64,000 bases of DNA from Actinostola sp. cb2023 (lineage: Eukaryota > Cnidaria > Anthozoa > Actiniaria > Actinostolidae). The DNA lies in contig JAUJYZ010000974.1 of NCBI GenBank assembly GCA_033675265.1, forward strand, positions 533,501 through 597,500, given 5' to 3'. The translations under genes were made by a program, and so were the position numbers. Under the pieces are notes generated by a model. The model made no database searches. It saw nothing but the letters and a program-made list of their open reading frames with translations, and had not been told where the DNA came from. Below, one piece after another: positions 34,479 to 45,142 of this stretch. Each line of letters begins with the position of its first letter. Position 1 is the stretch's first letter.

Positions 34479-37400
34479 ATGGTTGGAATTGGAGCATCAG
34501 GAATCGTCATCACGATGATCTTTCTTGCATCTACTTCGGGCATGAAGTTATTTCAAGGTAGAGTGGATTTGAATAATTATAAGAATAGAACTGAGGCTTC
34601 CTTTACACTGTTTAGCCTGAGAAAACAGCTATACACTGTTTAGCCTGAGAAAACAGCTATACACTGTTTGGCCTGAGAAAACAGCTATACACTGTTTGGC
34701 CTGAGAAAACAGCTATACACTGTTTGGCCTGAGAAAACAGCTATACACTGTTTAGCCTGAGAAAACAGCTATACACTGTTTGGCCTGAGAAAACAGCTAT
34801 ACACTGTTTGGCCTGAGAAAACAGCTATACACTGTTTGGCCTGAGAAAACAGCTATACACTGTTTAGCCTGAGAAAACAGCTATACACTGTTTGGCCTGA
34901 GAAAACAGCTATACACTGTTTAGCCTGAGAAAACAGCTATACACTGTTTGGCCTGAGAAAACAGCTATACACTGTTTGGCCTGAGAAAACAGCTATACAC
35001 TGTTTGGCCTGAGAAAACAGCTATACACTGTTTAGCCTGAGAAAACAGCTATACACTGTTTGGCCTGAGAAAACAGCTCACTGTTTAGCCTGAGCAAACA
35101 GCTATACACTGTTTGGCCTCAGTACATAATAATTGTATTTATATATATATTATTATTATTATTTCATTCGTTGTAGACGAAATACTTCCCCTGACACAGG
35201 AACTGTCTGCCGATGCATCCATGTCATTCTACACTATGGGTCTCAAAGGTATATATATATACATGTATATATCAGCTCGCTTGGTCAATTCAAGAGAGAA
35301 ATTAACGGAATTTTATGATCATTTAATTCCCACACGGCAATCATGTAAAACAGTAACATATGATGTAACTTAGAGTGCAATTTAGAAAAGTGTGAAATAG
35401 TACTAACTTTAAATAGTACTAAATAGTGCTATTTCTATTGTTTTCTATTGTTTCATCAGTGCTATTTAGTACTAATTAGTTATTTAGTTTTCAAGCTTTT
35501 CTAAATTGCACTCTATTTTTTAATATTTTAGATAACCATTGTATTGTATTTATACTGATGAATTTACCGTGTTTATAAATAAACTTTATGTATGTATGTA
35601 TACATGTACATGTACAGTCTGTATATGTATATAAGTAGAATAGAGATAAATAGGTGCTAATGTTCAACGATGAACTCCCAATAAAAGGATCCTCCAGGAT
35701 TCACAGTCTACACTCCAATATGTATAAGTAGCATAAGGATTCAGTAGAAGAGGCAGGCAACTTCTGATTGTCCAACAAGTTTAATTTATTAAATTATTTA
35801 TTAATATTAATATTATTTATATTATTTATAAATTAAACTTGTTGGACAATCAGAAGTTGCCTGCCTCTTCTACTGAATCCTTATGCTATATATATAAGTA
35901 GAATAAGTAGAATAATAGTGGAGATCCAAGACAATCAACTTGTAACTGTAAAACTGTTTATTTGAACGTTTCGGCCATTCGGCCTTCATCAGCAAACTCT
36001 CTCTCTATATATATATATGGTGCAAATAGAATAGGACTAATTACAAGGTATCCTTTTAGAAAAAATGCTTACCGGTAGTATGTACTGGCCCGCTATGCAT
36101 TTTATTTCAGTCATTCGTTGTAGACGAAATGCTTCCCCTGAATGAGGAATCAGTGTCCGGAAATGTATCCATGCCGTCATTCAACTTCATTCTACAGTAT
36201 GTGCATGATCGCAAACTAGCATGTGTGTGTGTAGGCCAGGCCGCTCAGGCCCCGGTAGGATTCTCAATGGTCCATACTGAAAACAAACGGCCTCAGCCTA
36301 GTCCCAGGCGTTATCTCTCCTAACCGAGCGCGAAGCGCGAGACTCCCGAGGGGGCTTTCCGGTGACGTCATCAGAACCTCCCTCGTCGGTGAAAGCCTGG
36401 AACTAGGCTGAAACGGCCTCACACTGCACCTCGATCAGTCTGTTTGATGGAGTTGGTTTTGCCCTCAGTGATTCCAATTGTTCTTGAACTATTTGTGATT
36501 TTTTGAAAACATGAAAGTACGATTAATTAAAGCGTTATACTCTACATAATTCACAGTGTGCACAGACAAATATTCAAGCTGCTCCAGCAGAGTCAATGTA
36601 GATAAGATCAGTCGAAATGGCGGTTCTTGCAAAGGCATTGGCGTGAATGAAAATAAATGTCGAAAATCTTGCAATAATTGCCGTAAGTATTACTGGGGTT
36701 TGGAAAACTTTAGTAATCATCGATTATATATTTACAATTCAGCCGGCCTGGCTGTACGAAAAGTGACGGAATAGCGCGCTATCCCGCACCGGATAAGTCC
36801 TATCCAACGAGTAAAACTTATTGGCCCCTGCATCAGTTTTATCCGTTGGATAGCGCTATTCACCTTTCGCGCAACTGGGGCCTGATCTTAATCAATGGGA
36901 TCAGGGATCACAGAATATCTCACATTTCCAATGATTTTCACCGGCTGGGATCAGTCGTCAAAATTACACAAGCCTAAGCCTGGTCCCCACTAGCGACATA
37001 AGCACAGCACAAGCAACATACGCAGACTCAGTAAAGCCTGGTCCCCACTAGTGCGCGACATAAGCACAAGCACAAGCAACATACGCAGACTCAGTAAAGC
37101 CTGATCCCCACTAGCGACATAAGCACAAGCACAAGCAACATACGCAGACTCAGTAATGCATTGCTCATTAACGGTGCTTGTCTTTTGTCACACCTATTGC
37201 ATAAATGGTGTCAGGGCTGAGTCTGTGTATGTTGTTTGTGTTTATGCTTAGAGTGATTCCAATAAACCTGGGCACTACTAACTATACACCAATACACACT
37301 ATTAGACACTCACTCTTTTCTTTTCTTTTGTTCCTTTGCATCTAATAAACACTGACAGCTATTTAGTAGTGCCCAGGTTTATTGGAATCACTCTATGTCG

Positions 37401-40400
37401 CTAGTGAGGACCAGGCTTTAGTTATTTCGGCGGCCGGTGCGCATGCGATTTTATCCCGATTATATAACCTTTTATCAAGAAATCTGTGTTGCGAAAGGAG
37501 ACTGGGCACGAGTTTAGCGGTCACCCTGTGTTAGCTTTTCCAGTCTTTTTGGCCGTGTTACAAAATAACCGACAAAAAAACGTACTTTTAAGCGAAAAAT
37601 ATTTACAGGGATTCCAAATATGGTAAGTACAATGCCCAAATATGGAAGTATCATGATGATATCTGTGTTATTTTTAAATATAACAAAAGAACGTAATATA
37701 ATCGGGATAAAATCGCATGCACACCGACTAACCTTAACTCCGAACTGGCTTATTATTTGCTCATGCTCTAGGGAGTGGTCACGTGGTCTGACCTGAGGAA
37801 CGCGAGGAACGCGGTTGTAATGGGAAAAACTAATATTCTATTGTCGTTCTATCTATTGTTTTATGTGTTATTCATTATATTTTTATGAATATATTACATC
37901 AACTGCGTGATACCTAGCAACATCCCAGTTGTAATACCCTCTCGGTTGAATTCTTTGTTCTTTATCTTCATAACAGAGAGCCTTGCAACTCCTCAACTCT
38001 GTGAAAAATCCGCCCATGGTTGTTGTTGGAATAACGTACCAGCGTCAGGCCCCTATAAGCAGGGGTGTACGGGTAAGTATATAGACAAGTGGAGGACTGG
38101 GAGCGAGATTTTAGGATTCATTTAATTTTAAAATGTTCCAATTACAAGAAAAAGTAGGCTAGCATAGATCACAGGGAGACCTCCCTGCATAGATCTAGCA
38201 TAATGTCAGCCTATCCGGTGACGTCATGAGAATGCCAGCCTATCCGGTTGTGTCATCAGAACCTACCTCGAGATCTAGCGTTTACACAAAAGGCAAAACC
38301 ATGGATACTGTAGACTGTACTCATTCATTGAACAGCTTTTAATCATGCAACTTGTGTTGCACAGTGGATCACTGAATAAAGAAACAGCACCTTTTCGGGA
38401 CATATCGCTTACTACAGTACATCTGCCAAACAACTGCTTTCTGTTTTCATTTTGCCCCACAAACTCGTTGGCAGCAGCCACAACAAGGTCAATCTTGTCA
38501 GTCCTGTTCCTGTGCCACTCACAGTCAGTAGGACACAAAGCATTCATGAACGTCTTTGGATTCATTTTTAGTGTCAATTCGGATGCAATTTTGCATTTGA
38601 TTTCTTTGAATGGATTTCTTAACCAGAATTCTTATTTCTCAAACGGTGTCAAGACCGTCACACATTTTACTGATTTCATGGAATCAGCGACAGCTATCCA
38701 AAATTATTGGGCGCGTGCCCCCCTGGCCCCTCCCCCTGCTACGGGCCTGATGCGCCTATTAATAATTTTGCTATCAGATGCGGCGCTTAATCGAGGGAAG
38801 CGCTTAACTAGTTAGAAATATAACCATGTAACCATGGTAGCCAGGTAACAGTTTTCCAAACATCTCAACAATTACAAAGACATGAGTGTAATTTTTGCAG
38901 TTTTTAAATGTCTGAGGTTAAGTTGCTAATTGTCCAAACCCTCACAAACTCCTGAAAGACCCCTGAAACTTTTCTTAAATAGATTAATTCTAAAAACTCG
39001 CTCCCAGTCCTCTAATTACAAAAAATGTATGAATATAAAACTACCAAGCCTAAAGTAGAGAGTAAAGTAGAATCACATTTCTGGCTGTTGCATGACAGGC
39101 AGAAGTCCGCGATTTCAAACTTGCTAATCGATGAATGTATTTGTAGCTTGTCAAGATAGCGATGGCTTCAATAAACGGTGCGAAGAATACAAAGTGAGGT
39201 GCATGGAAAATAGTAGAGACGGTCGTTTTATTCGAACCAACTGCATGAAGACTTGTGGAAGGTGTGACAAGTAAGTATGAATTATTATTGTATTATTAAT
39301 ATGAAGTACACACAACTGACACATAAGACCGTGTGGTGCTAATCGCACGTGACATCACGGCGGCCGCCATGTTGGTGCCACATTTTGGAGAGTATGAAAT
39401 TTCCACATAATACTAGTCTATCCCAGGGGCGGATCTAGAGATTCTGAAAGGGGGGTGCACCACTAAGGGGCCGTAAGGCCCCTTCTGCTAGGGGGTGTGG
39501 GGCATGCTCCCCCAGAAAATTTTGAAATCTAGAAGCTCGAAAATGCGATTTCCATGCATTCTGGGAATCAAACATTGTCAAATGGTGGGGAAACGGGGGC
39601 AAATATGTATCGGGCCCAACTCGAAGGGGGGGGGGGGGGGGGGGGATACCGGCCCCCCATGTCCCCCCTTGGATCCGCCCCTGTATCCTGTACTATTTGT
39701 AATTTTCTTTTATCTTGATCAATTGGAGGAGGGGGAGTTGTGATCACGCTTCACGTGCCATTTTTTCGTAAATTCACGACTCAAAAGAATCATTTCACGC
39801 ACGTCTTTCTTGCAAATTCACGGATCACGGTTTTATCTTACGGTTATGAAGTGTTTTTCACGATTCACGGGCCATTTTTGGGCCAAATCACGCTTCACGT
39901 GTATCACCCCTTTGCTACCCGACAACATGGGGATTGTTTGCAGCCCAGCAATACGATACCTATTTCAGTCTAAAACAGCTCATGTACACCGCGCAGTTGT
40001 AGATTAATACCCGGAATTATGATACGATTTCAAAAAGGTCATTTTGTGAATACTGAAAAATTTATCTTGAGGGTATGGATGGGGGTATGCGATTGTCAGT
40101 AAACTACTAAATTTTAGGCCAATTGTCAGTTAACTACTAATTTGTCTAATTTTAATTAATTAACTTTCGTTTTATAAATGATAGATATTATAGGAAGGGA
40201 AGTACTAATTATCAAACAATAAGTAATAAAACCATTAAATATCACTCACTGACCTTTATAAGCAGGGGCGGATCCAGGTTTTTGTCAAACAGGGGGTTGT
40301 GTTGTGTGAGCGGCGAAACCGCGAAGTACTAGGGGGGTGTGGGGGCATGCCCCCCTGAAAATTTTGAAATCTACAAGCTCTAAAATGCAATTTTTCAGTA

Positions 40401-41706
40401 AAATGTTGAGTTTATTGGACATGAAATGAAATGACTGTCAGTGAAATGACTGTCAGTGCTTCAAGATGGCGGATCATGAATCAATGTCATGTCAATGAGC
40501 TTCGCCGAGAAGTCTACTATCAGATTCAATCAAGTGACATGCAGTATACACCATTCTGCTTTGTTTTATTACTCGTGCCCAGGCCGAAGGCCTCTGACGC
40601 TCGAACGTGGACCCATCATCACTAATTCTATAGAAGCTCAAAATAACTTTGACAATACCACTCAAGGCCGAGTCAAGAGTAGCCTGGTCAAGAGCGAACT
40701 GTTCATCAGCTCAGGTTACATTAATAATAGACACAAAAATGTGTCAATATTCCACCAGGTCTTAAGAGATTACAAGCTTAGATGACCTTAGATAGCGTGA
40801 CATTGAATACAAAGTCTAAATAAGCCTTTAGATCACTGTTTAGAAAATTATCATCAGTTCTAAGAACGATGGCAACAACAATTTTAAACTAAAATAATAA
40901 AATGTCAGTTAACTGTTAATTTTTCAATTGTCAGTAAACTACTAATTTCTGAGTCATTTGTCAGTTAACTACTAAATTTTAGGGCAAATGTCAGTTAACT
41001 GTTAACCCCATCCATACCCTCTTATCTTAGTATCCATTCTTCCATCCATCCCGGCATTTATCTATCCATCCATCCATCCTTCCATCCATCCAATTATCCA
41101 TCCATCCTTCCATCCATCCATTTATCTTAGTATCCATTCTTCCATCCATCCCGGCATTTATCTATCCATCCTTCCATCCTTCCATCCTTCCAATTATCCA
41201 TCCATCCATTTATCTTAGTATCCATTCTTCCATCCATCCCGGCATTTATCTATCCATCCTTCCATCCATCCAATTATCCATTCATCCATCCTTCCATCCA
41301 TCCATTTATCTTAGTATCCATTCTTCCATCCATCCCGGCATTTATCTATCCATCCATCCATCCTTCCATCCATCCATTTATCCATCCATCCTTCCATCCA
41401 TCCATTTATCTTAGTATCCATTCTTCCATCCATCCCGGCATTTATCTATCCATCCTTCCATCCATCCATTTATCTATCCATCCTTCCATCCATCCATTTA
41501 TCTTAGTATCCATTCTTCCATCCTTCCATTCTTCCATCCATCCTTCCATCCATCCCGGCTAACATGCTTAATATATTTTTACTAAAAGTAATGTGCTCCT
41601 GATTTATTAAATGTATTTATTTTTTGTTTTTTTTCTCGATTTCTACAACCTTTTGGCTAAAAAAGTTTTTAATTATTTATTGATTACTTTCAGCCGTAAG
41701 ATGTAA
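34479..41706 (+). CDS. Secreted protein with two ShKT domains and a Cys-Cys module
   Basis: Proposed coding exons: 34479-34557, 35177-35248, 36557-36682, 37977-38072, 39147-39270 and 41694-41706. Phases agree at every junction and all use GT-AG, giving 169 residues. Exon 1 is a signal peptide ([20 protein letters not shown]). Exon 2 is an acidic spacer ([15 protein letters not shown]). Exon 3 is one ShKT domain with six cysteines ending CRKSCNNC. Exon 4 carries [13 protein letters not shown]...GPYKQGC, resembling short CC-containing modules of papilin-like proteins. Exon 5 is a second six-cysteine ShKT domain ending CMKTCGRC. Exon 6 adds the last residues and a stop. ShKT domains occur in cnidarian toxins and in many enzymes and matrix proteins. 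Neither domain shows the Lys-Tyr pair of ShK itself, so channel block is not implied. A duplicate of exon 2 lies at 36124. Confidence 0.72.
34604..35119. repeat. 28-bp minisatellite in intron 1 of the ShKT gene
   Basis: About 18 units of GTTTRGCCTGAGAAAACAGC plus TATACACT, alternating irregularly between GTTTAGCC and GTTTGGCC. The penultimate unit has lost TATA. Confidence 0.97.
35371..35515. mobile_element. 145-bp MITE with TAGAGTGCA termini (copy 2)
   Basis: Ends are TAGAGTGCAATTTAGAAAAG and its inverse. It differs from the copy at 47567-47711 at only about three positions, so both are recent. Intronic in the ShKT gene. Confidence 0.85.
35730..35887. repeat. Perfect hairpin, two 60-bp arms
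   Basis: AGCATAAGGATTCAGTAGAA and the following 40 bases at 35730-35789 are exactly reverse-complemented at 35828-35887, around a 38-bp AT-only loop. Intronic in the ShKT gene. Confidence 0.93.
35966..35992 (-). other. Hammerhead-ribozyme-like core, probably a retroelement remnant
   Basis: The minus strand reads CTGATGA, then AGGCC-GAAT-GGCC, then GAAAC. This is the order of the hammerhead catalytic core (CUGAUGA, stem II hairpin, GAAA). There is one extra A before the four-pair stem, and I could not find convincing stems I and III. Penelope-like retroelements are known to carry hammerhead motifs in their terminal repeats and related sequences are widely dispersed. Activity is doubtful. Confidence 0.35.
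36124..36222 (+). other. Duplicate of ShKT-gene exon 2 (alternative or decaying exon)
   Basis: TCATTCGTTGTAG, ACGAAAT, then CTTCCCCTGA occurs both before and in exon 2 (35164 onward) and here (36111 onward). The translation [19 protein letters not shown] parallels [17 protein letters not shown]. The acceptor and entry phase are the same. A phase-compatible donor exists at GCAT/GTGTGT (end 36222), but it is weak, so it may be an alternative exon or a dying copy. Confidence 0.5.
36294..36410. mobile_element. 117-bp MITE with a 9-bp target duplication (Mutator-like)
   Basis: The ends are CAGCCTAGTCCCAGGC and the inverse of CAGCCTAGTTCCAGGC. AAACGGCCT occurs immediately before (36285-36293) and after (36411-36419), a clean 9-bp duplication typical of Mutator-type insertion. 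Confidence 0.8.
36769..36861. repeat. Short foldback repeat
   Basis: GAATAGCGCGCTATCC is opposed by GGATAGCGCTATTC, with CCGGATAAG...TTATCCG inside. Intronic in the ShKT gene. Confidence 0.6.
36977..37418. mobile_element. Nested MITEs: outer AGCCTGGTCC element split by an inner TA element
   Basis: The outer ends are AAGCCTGGTCCCCACTAGCG and its inverse. The left part is tandemly triplicated (~60-bp unit ending GCAGACTCAGTA). At 37251-37393 a 143-bp element with GAGTGATTCCAATAAACC ends is inserted between TA dinucleotides, splitting the outer right arm (GCTTA / TATGTCGC). An uninterrupted outer copy is at 62499-62606 and a second inner copy at 46623-46769. Confidence 0.85.
37435..37726. mobile_element. 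~290-bp MITE with CGGTGCGCATGCGATTTTAT ends
   Basis: Terminal inverted repeats of about 30 bp (CGGTGCGCATGCG, ATTTTATCCCGATTATAT) face each other at the two ends, with unrelated sequence between. Intronic in the ShKT gene. Confidence 0.7.
38275..38577 (-). other. Unrecognised coding-like fragment in ShKT-gene intron
   Basis: A minus-strand open frame of ~100 codons with eight cysteines (for example [34 protein letters not shown] and NTSCMIKSC). The composition looks protein-like and not low complexity, but I do not recognise the family and the plus strand is also open here. It may be a fragment of a mobile-element or retrocopied gene. Confidence 0.2.
39424..39683. mobile_element. 260-bp MITE with CAGGGGCGGATC ends and 5-bp duplication
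   Basis: CAGGGGCGGATCTAG at the left and the inverse of CAGGGGCGGATCCAAG at the right, with TATCC on both sides. An internal G run of about 20 lies near 39626. A truncated left half of a second copy begins near 40265. Confidence 0.8.
40069..41021. mobile_element. 953-bp element with GAGGGTATGGATGGGG ends and 7-bp duplication
   Basis: GAGGGTATGGATGGGG is inverted at the right end, and TTATCTT flanks both sides (40062-40068, 41022-41028). Subterminal repeats of TGTCAGTTAACTACTAA occur at both ends. There is no transposase. It contains the truncated CAGGGGCGGATC MITE. The 7-8-bp duplication would suit a hAT-like non-autonomous element, which is inference. Confidence 0.7.
41022..41570. repeat. 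Higher-order (ATCC)n array
   Basis: CATC/CTTC tetranucleotides are arranged in about five irregular higher-order units of ~100-125 bp, each containing TTAGTATCCATTCTTCCATC and CCCGGCATTTATC. Confidence 0.9.
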
Positions 41707-41819
41707 ACCAAGGAGGATCCATGATGTAACCTGAGGCCTTTAATTTAAAGAAACAGCAAAGCAAGCCAGTAGCAAACATATGGTTGAAGAAACAAATAAT
41801 AAGTTCTAGTAATGACAAA

Positions 41820-41825
41820 AATAAA
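41820..41825 (+). terminator. Polyadenylation signal of the ShKT-protein gene
   Basis: AATAAA 114 bases after the proposed stop codon, in AT-rich sequence. Confidence 0.5.
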
Positions 41826-43136
41826 ATAGTAATACATTACTTGTGTTGTCAGCTCGCGTCGTAAAAATCTGATCTTTTGGAACGGCATTTAGAGATATTA
41901 CAATGACCCTATGGCTTGCGTTTTGCTGATCAGAACACCGGAATAATCTTTAAATACAATAGTCCCTTTTCGCGTTCACAGATCCCGTTGTAAAACCGCT
42001 GTACTTATTGACATCAGACGCATTTGTACAGGGTTAGCCTCGAGTCAGTGTAAATTATTCACAAATATCAACAAGAACACGAAAAAATGTTGACATGAAA
42101 CAATAGAAACATTTTTGAATTGCACGGACTGTTTTCTGAATCGAGGCTAAAACCCTGTAGTAAATGCGTCTTTTATCATGGACAGCGGTCATCTCGTAAT
42201 GATACCACTACTCCCAGAATCCTTTTTGTAGCTTCTTTTGTTATCATTTAATTCACCCGAAATTCACCCCATACCTTGGTACTAAAAAACATTTGAATAA
42301 GGATTCTGGTAGTAGTGGTATCGCTACGTCATAAGGGGATTCGGGAATTGAAAGTATTTTTAAAACATCAGAAAATATTTGACACGAGAACTTTCTAGTT
42401 TACGACCGTGCATTCGTGCGCAATCACTTTTGTTCGGTGGGCTACCTGTAGTAAGGCTGTCCAGACATCTATTCAACCAATCACAGCGCGCAAAATCAAT
42501 GATTGCTCAACCAATCAGAATGCTTTCTACTTTCCACTGATACGAAAACGACTATAGTAGACACGGTCAGACACAGTATGTCGGTAGTTCGGTGACCTAC
42601 CCTGATTGTTTTACTGTAAGCTAGTGTATGTATATTATAAAGCTACAAAATATCCAAATATGAAGGCATGTCATCGATCGAACGAATATTTCCAGGAATT
42701 GTCAAAAATGAAAAAAGAAAACCCCGCCTATTTGACCTTAAATAGATGTGCATGCATATCCGATATATATAAGCATAATAAAAAGGAGGAAGTATTGGCT
42801 TTGGATAGAAATACGCTCAAATACGCATCACCTAAAGTTCTTACATCGATAATTACCAATATAGATATAGACGGAAATAATTTGTATTTTGCTGTTCACT
42901 TTTTGTTCAACTGAAAATCAGATGGCCGCAAGCAGTAGCTATAGCTATTCATTGTTAAATTACAATTCATAGCATTCAAACGAATTCGGGGAACATTAAC
43001 CCCATTTTTTATCTTGGTTTTCTACTCTATTACTCAAAATAATCTCGGTGCCGATTTTAAAGAAATTCTATCGACATTTCACAAATTTCACGATCGCCAT
43101 TTTGTTTCAGAACCGACTCGTAGCGCGGATCAAGAC
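41826..43136. other. Intergenic with two small foldbacks
   Basis: 42017-42170 is bounded by GACGCATTTGTACAGGGTTA and its imperfect inverse. 42195-42328 is bounded by GTAATGATACCACTACT and its imperfect inverse. An unassigned plus-strand frame lies at about 42660-42914. Otherwise I see nothing. Confidence 0.6.
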
Positions 43137-44554
43137 CATTCTCGTCCCCAGACCCTTCTCAGCTTTCTAACGAAAAATCGTAGGCTCTGGTAAGAGACAA
43201 ACCGGAAGACCCAGATTCTAGGTCGTCAGATATGCGCATGCTCAATATTTTATAACTTCCGGTGACAGAATTGATCAGAATTGTCGGACTTCAGCGAAGT
43301 ACGATGCTCTAGAAACCGACTTATTCTACAGCGGCATAGTATGAAGAATTTCGAGTTCATTCTACAGCCAGCAAGTGCGTGTATTAACTGAATTACAGTG
43401 AAATGTTCAAAATATAATTTTAATCACGGTAAATATAAAATCAAAAATATATTTAGCTAGATCTTCCGACGCTAGCTTGCGCTGGATATCTCCTCTACAA
43501 CCATTCCAATTGCAAATAAAGCATTTAATACACAAATAAAGCATTTATTCACTCAACGAACAAGAACAGACTGATCAGATCAAGACACCGACGCCCAAAA
43601 AGTGCTTGTTTTGAATAATAATTACATGTAATTAGGTTCGTTTTTTACCTTTCACATCACTGAAACTCTACAACGAGTTTGACGAACATAAACAAAGATT
43701 GATTTAGTATTCTTCCCACAGGATACGGCAAATCTTTGATCCATCAAATTAAAAGCTTAACGGTTGTTTTTTGAGTGGTCTTGGAAATGATCATTATCAC
43801 TACGATAATGGAGGAGCAGATATCCAAATAAGCCAGTTCACGCTGTCGGCCGCCATTTTGAATTGGGGCAAACTCGGCAAAAATTATAGAAATTTGGATC
43901 ACTTTGACTTGCCGTAACTCCGCTCGATTTCGTTGGATTTTTAAAAACTTACCATTTTAGAAAAGATATTTTCTTTGTTATTGATGTTCTATAATATGAT
44001 AGGTATTGGAAGGCTACAAATCGAGAAAAAAAGATTTTTGTTTTCAAAATAAAATGTTCGGCACGTGAATCATGCAAATTAGCTCGAAATTTTAAGATCC
44101 ATTCGTGAAAAGAAGATTGACTCGAAAAAGGTAGTTAAAACACCTACATTGGTCTTATTTTCAGCATGCCTGCTGATTATCGAAGTTTAAATTTTGAAAA
44201 TCCAACGAAATCGAGCGGAGTTACGGCAAGTCAAAGTGATCCATATTTCTATCAATTTTGCCGCGTTTGCCCCAATTCAAAATGGCGGCCGACAGCGTGA
44301 ACTGGCTTATTGGCAAATACAGGAATCCCATGTGCTGTGTTAAGGATGAAAGATGACTTAAAAATTACGGAAGACTTGAAAAGTGCCAAAATTCGTATTC
44401 TCTTTGCATATTATTGTAGTTGTGCATATTTGTCGCTAATTACGCATGGAATTATTTCGACCAATCAAATTGAGGCTTGAGACGTCTCTCAGTACCAGAA
44501 CCAGAGCCTACGATTTTTCGTTAGAAAGCTGAGAAGGGTCTGGGGACGAGAATG
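43137..44554. mobile_element. 1.4-kb element with a 10-bp target duplication (Mutator-like), hosting another element
   Basis: The ends CATTCTCGTCCCCAGACCC are inverted, and arms of about 65 bp include CTTCTCAGCTTTCTAACG. GGATCAAGAC is duplicated at 43127-43136 and 44555-44564. At 43827-44311 a second foldback element (AATAAGCCAGTTCACGCTGT ends, arms of more than 100 bp with CCGCCATTTTGAATTGGGGC) is nested. There is no transposase frame. Confidence 0.85.
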
Positions 44555-45142
44555 GGATCAAGACCGGTTTACACCGTTTTCCGGAAAACGTCAAAATGTC
44601 CAAAATAGCAGTAATATAGCTCTTGAATGTTTAATTTATTCATAAAAACTTGTTAAAGGTACAAAAACGGCCGGTTCGTAAAAAAGTTATCAGTTACTAT
44701 CAATATATAAGGCCAAATAACAAGCTACCCTTTAGAAAACGCGCTTTCAGCGGGCGAAAAAAAAAAAGGAATTTCGCGGGCTGAAATGCATTTGCAGCGC
44801 TCATTTTTTCAATAAATATTTCATTTGGCTAGCAGTAACTTACATTTTTTGCTGTATTTTGGCCTTATATATATTGACGATAATGATAATAATGTGACTT
44901 TTGGAGGGACATATTGTTTATTTGTGGCCCTAGCTTGTAGTACCATTTTCGCCCGAGCGAAGCGGGAAAAACAGTCATTCGCAAAACGGTCACATTTTTT
45001 ACTGGATCTCCGCGCCTGCGAACTGAATTCAAACAAGACCCTGGAGGGACATTAAACATTTATTAGAGTTTTATAACAATATAACAACAATTTATGTACA
45101 ATTTGCAGTCAACCTAAGTCGTGTTTTATTGTTTCAATAAGT

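Noticed and set aside
39710..39920. Coding or regulatory function of the TTCACG-rich stretch
   Set aside because: Only loosely repeated ATTCACG/TTCACG words. No open frame, fold or known motif stands out.
42606..42914. 102-codon frame as a gene
   Set aside because: It has no ATG at its start, no splice or promoter support and no recognised domain. The segment from the ATG at 42660 could be a lone exon but nothing shows it.
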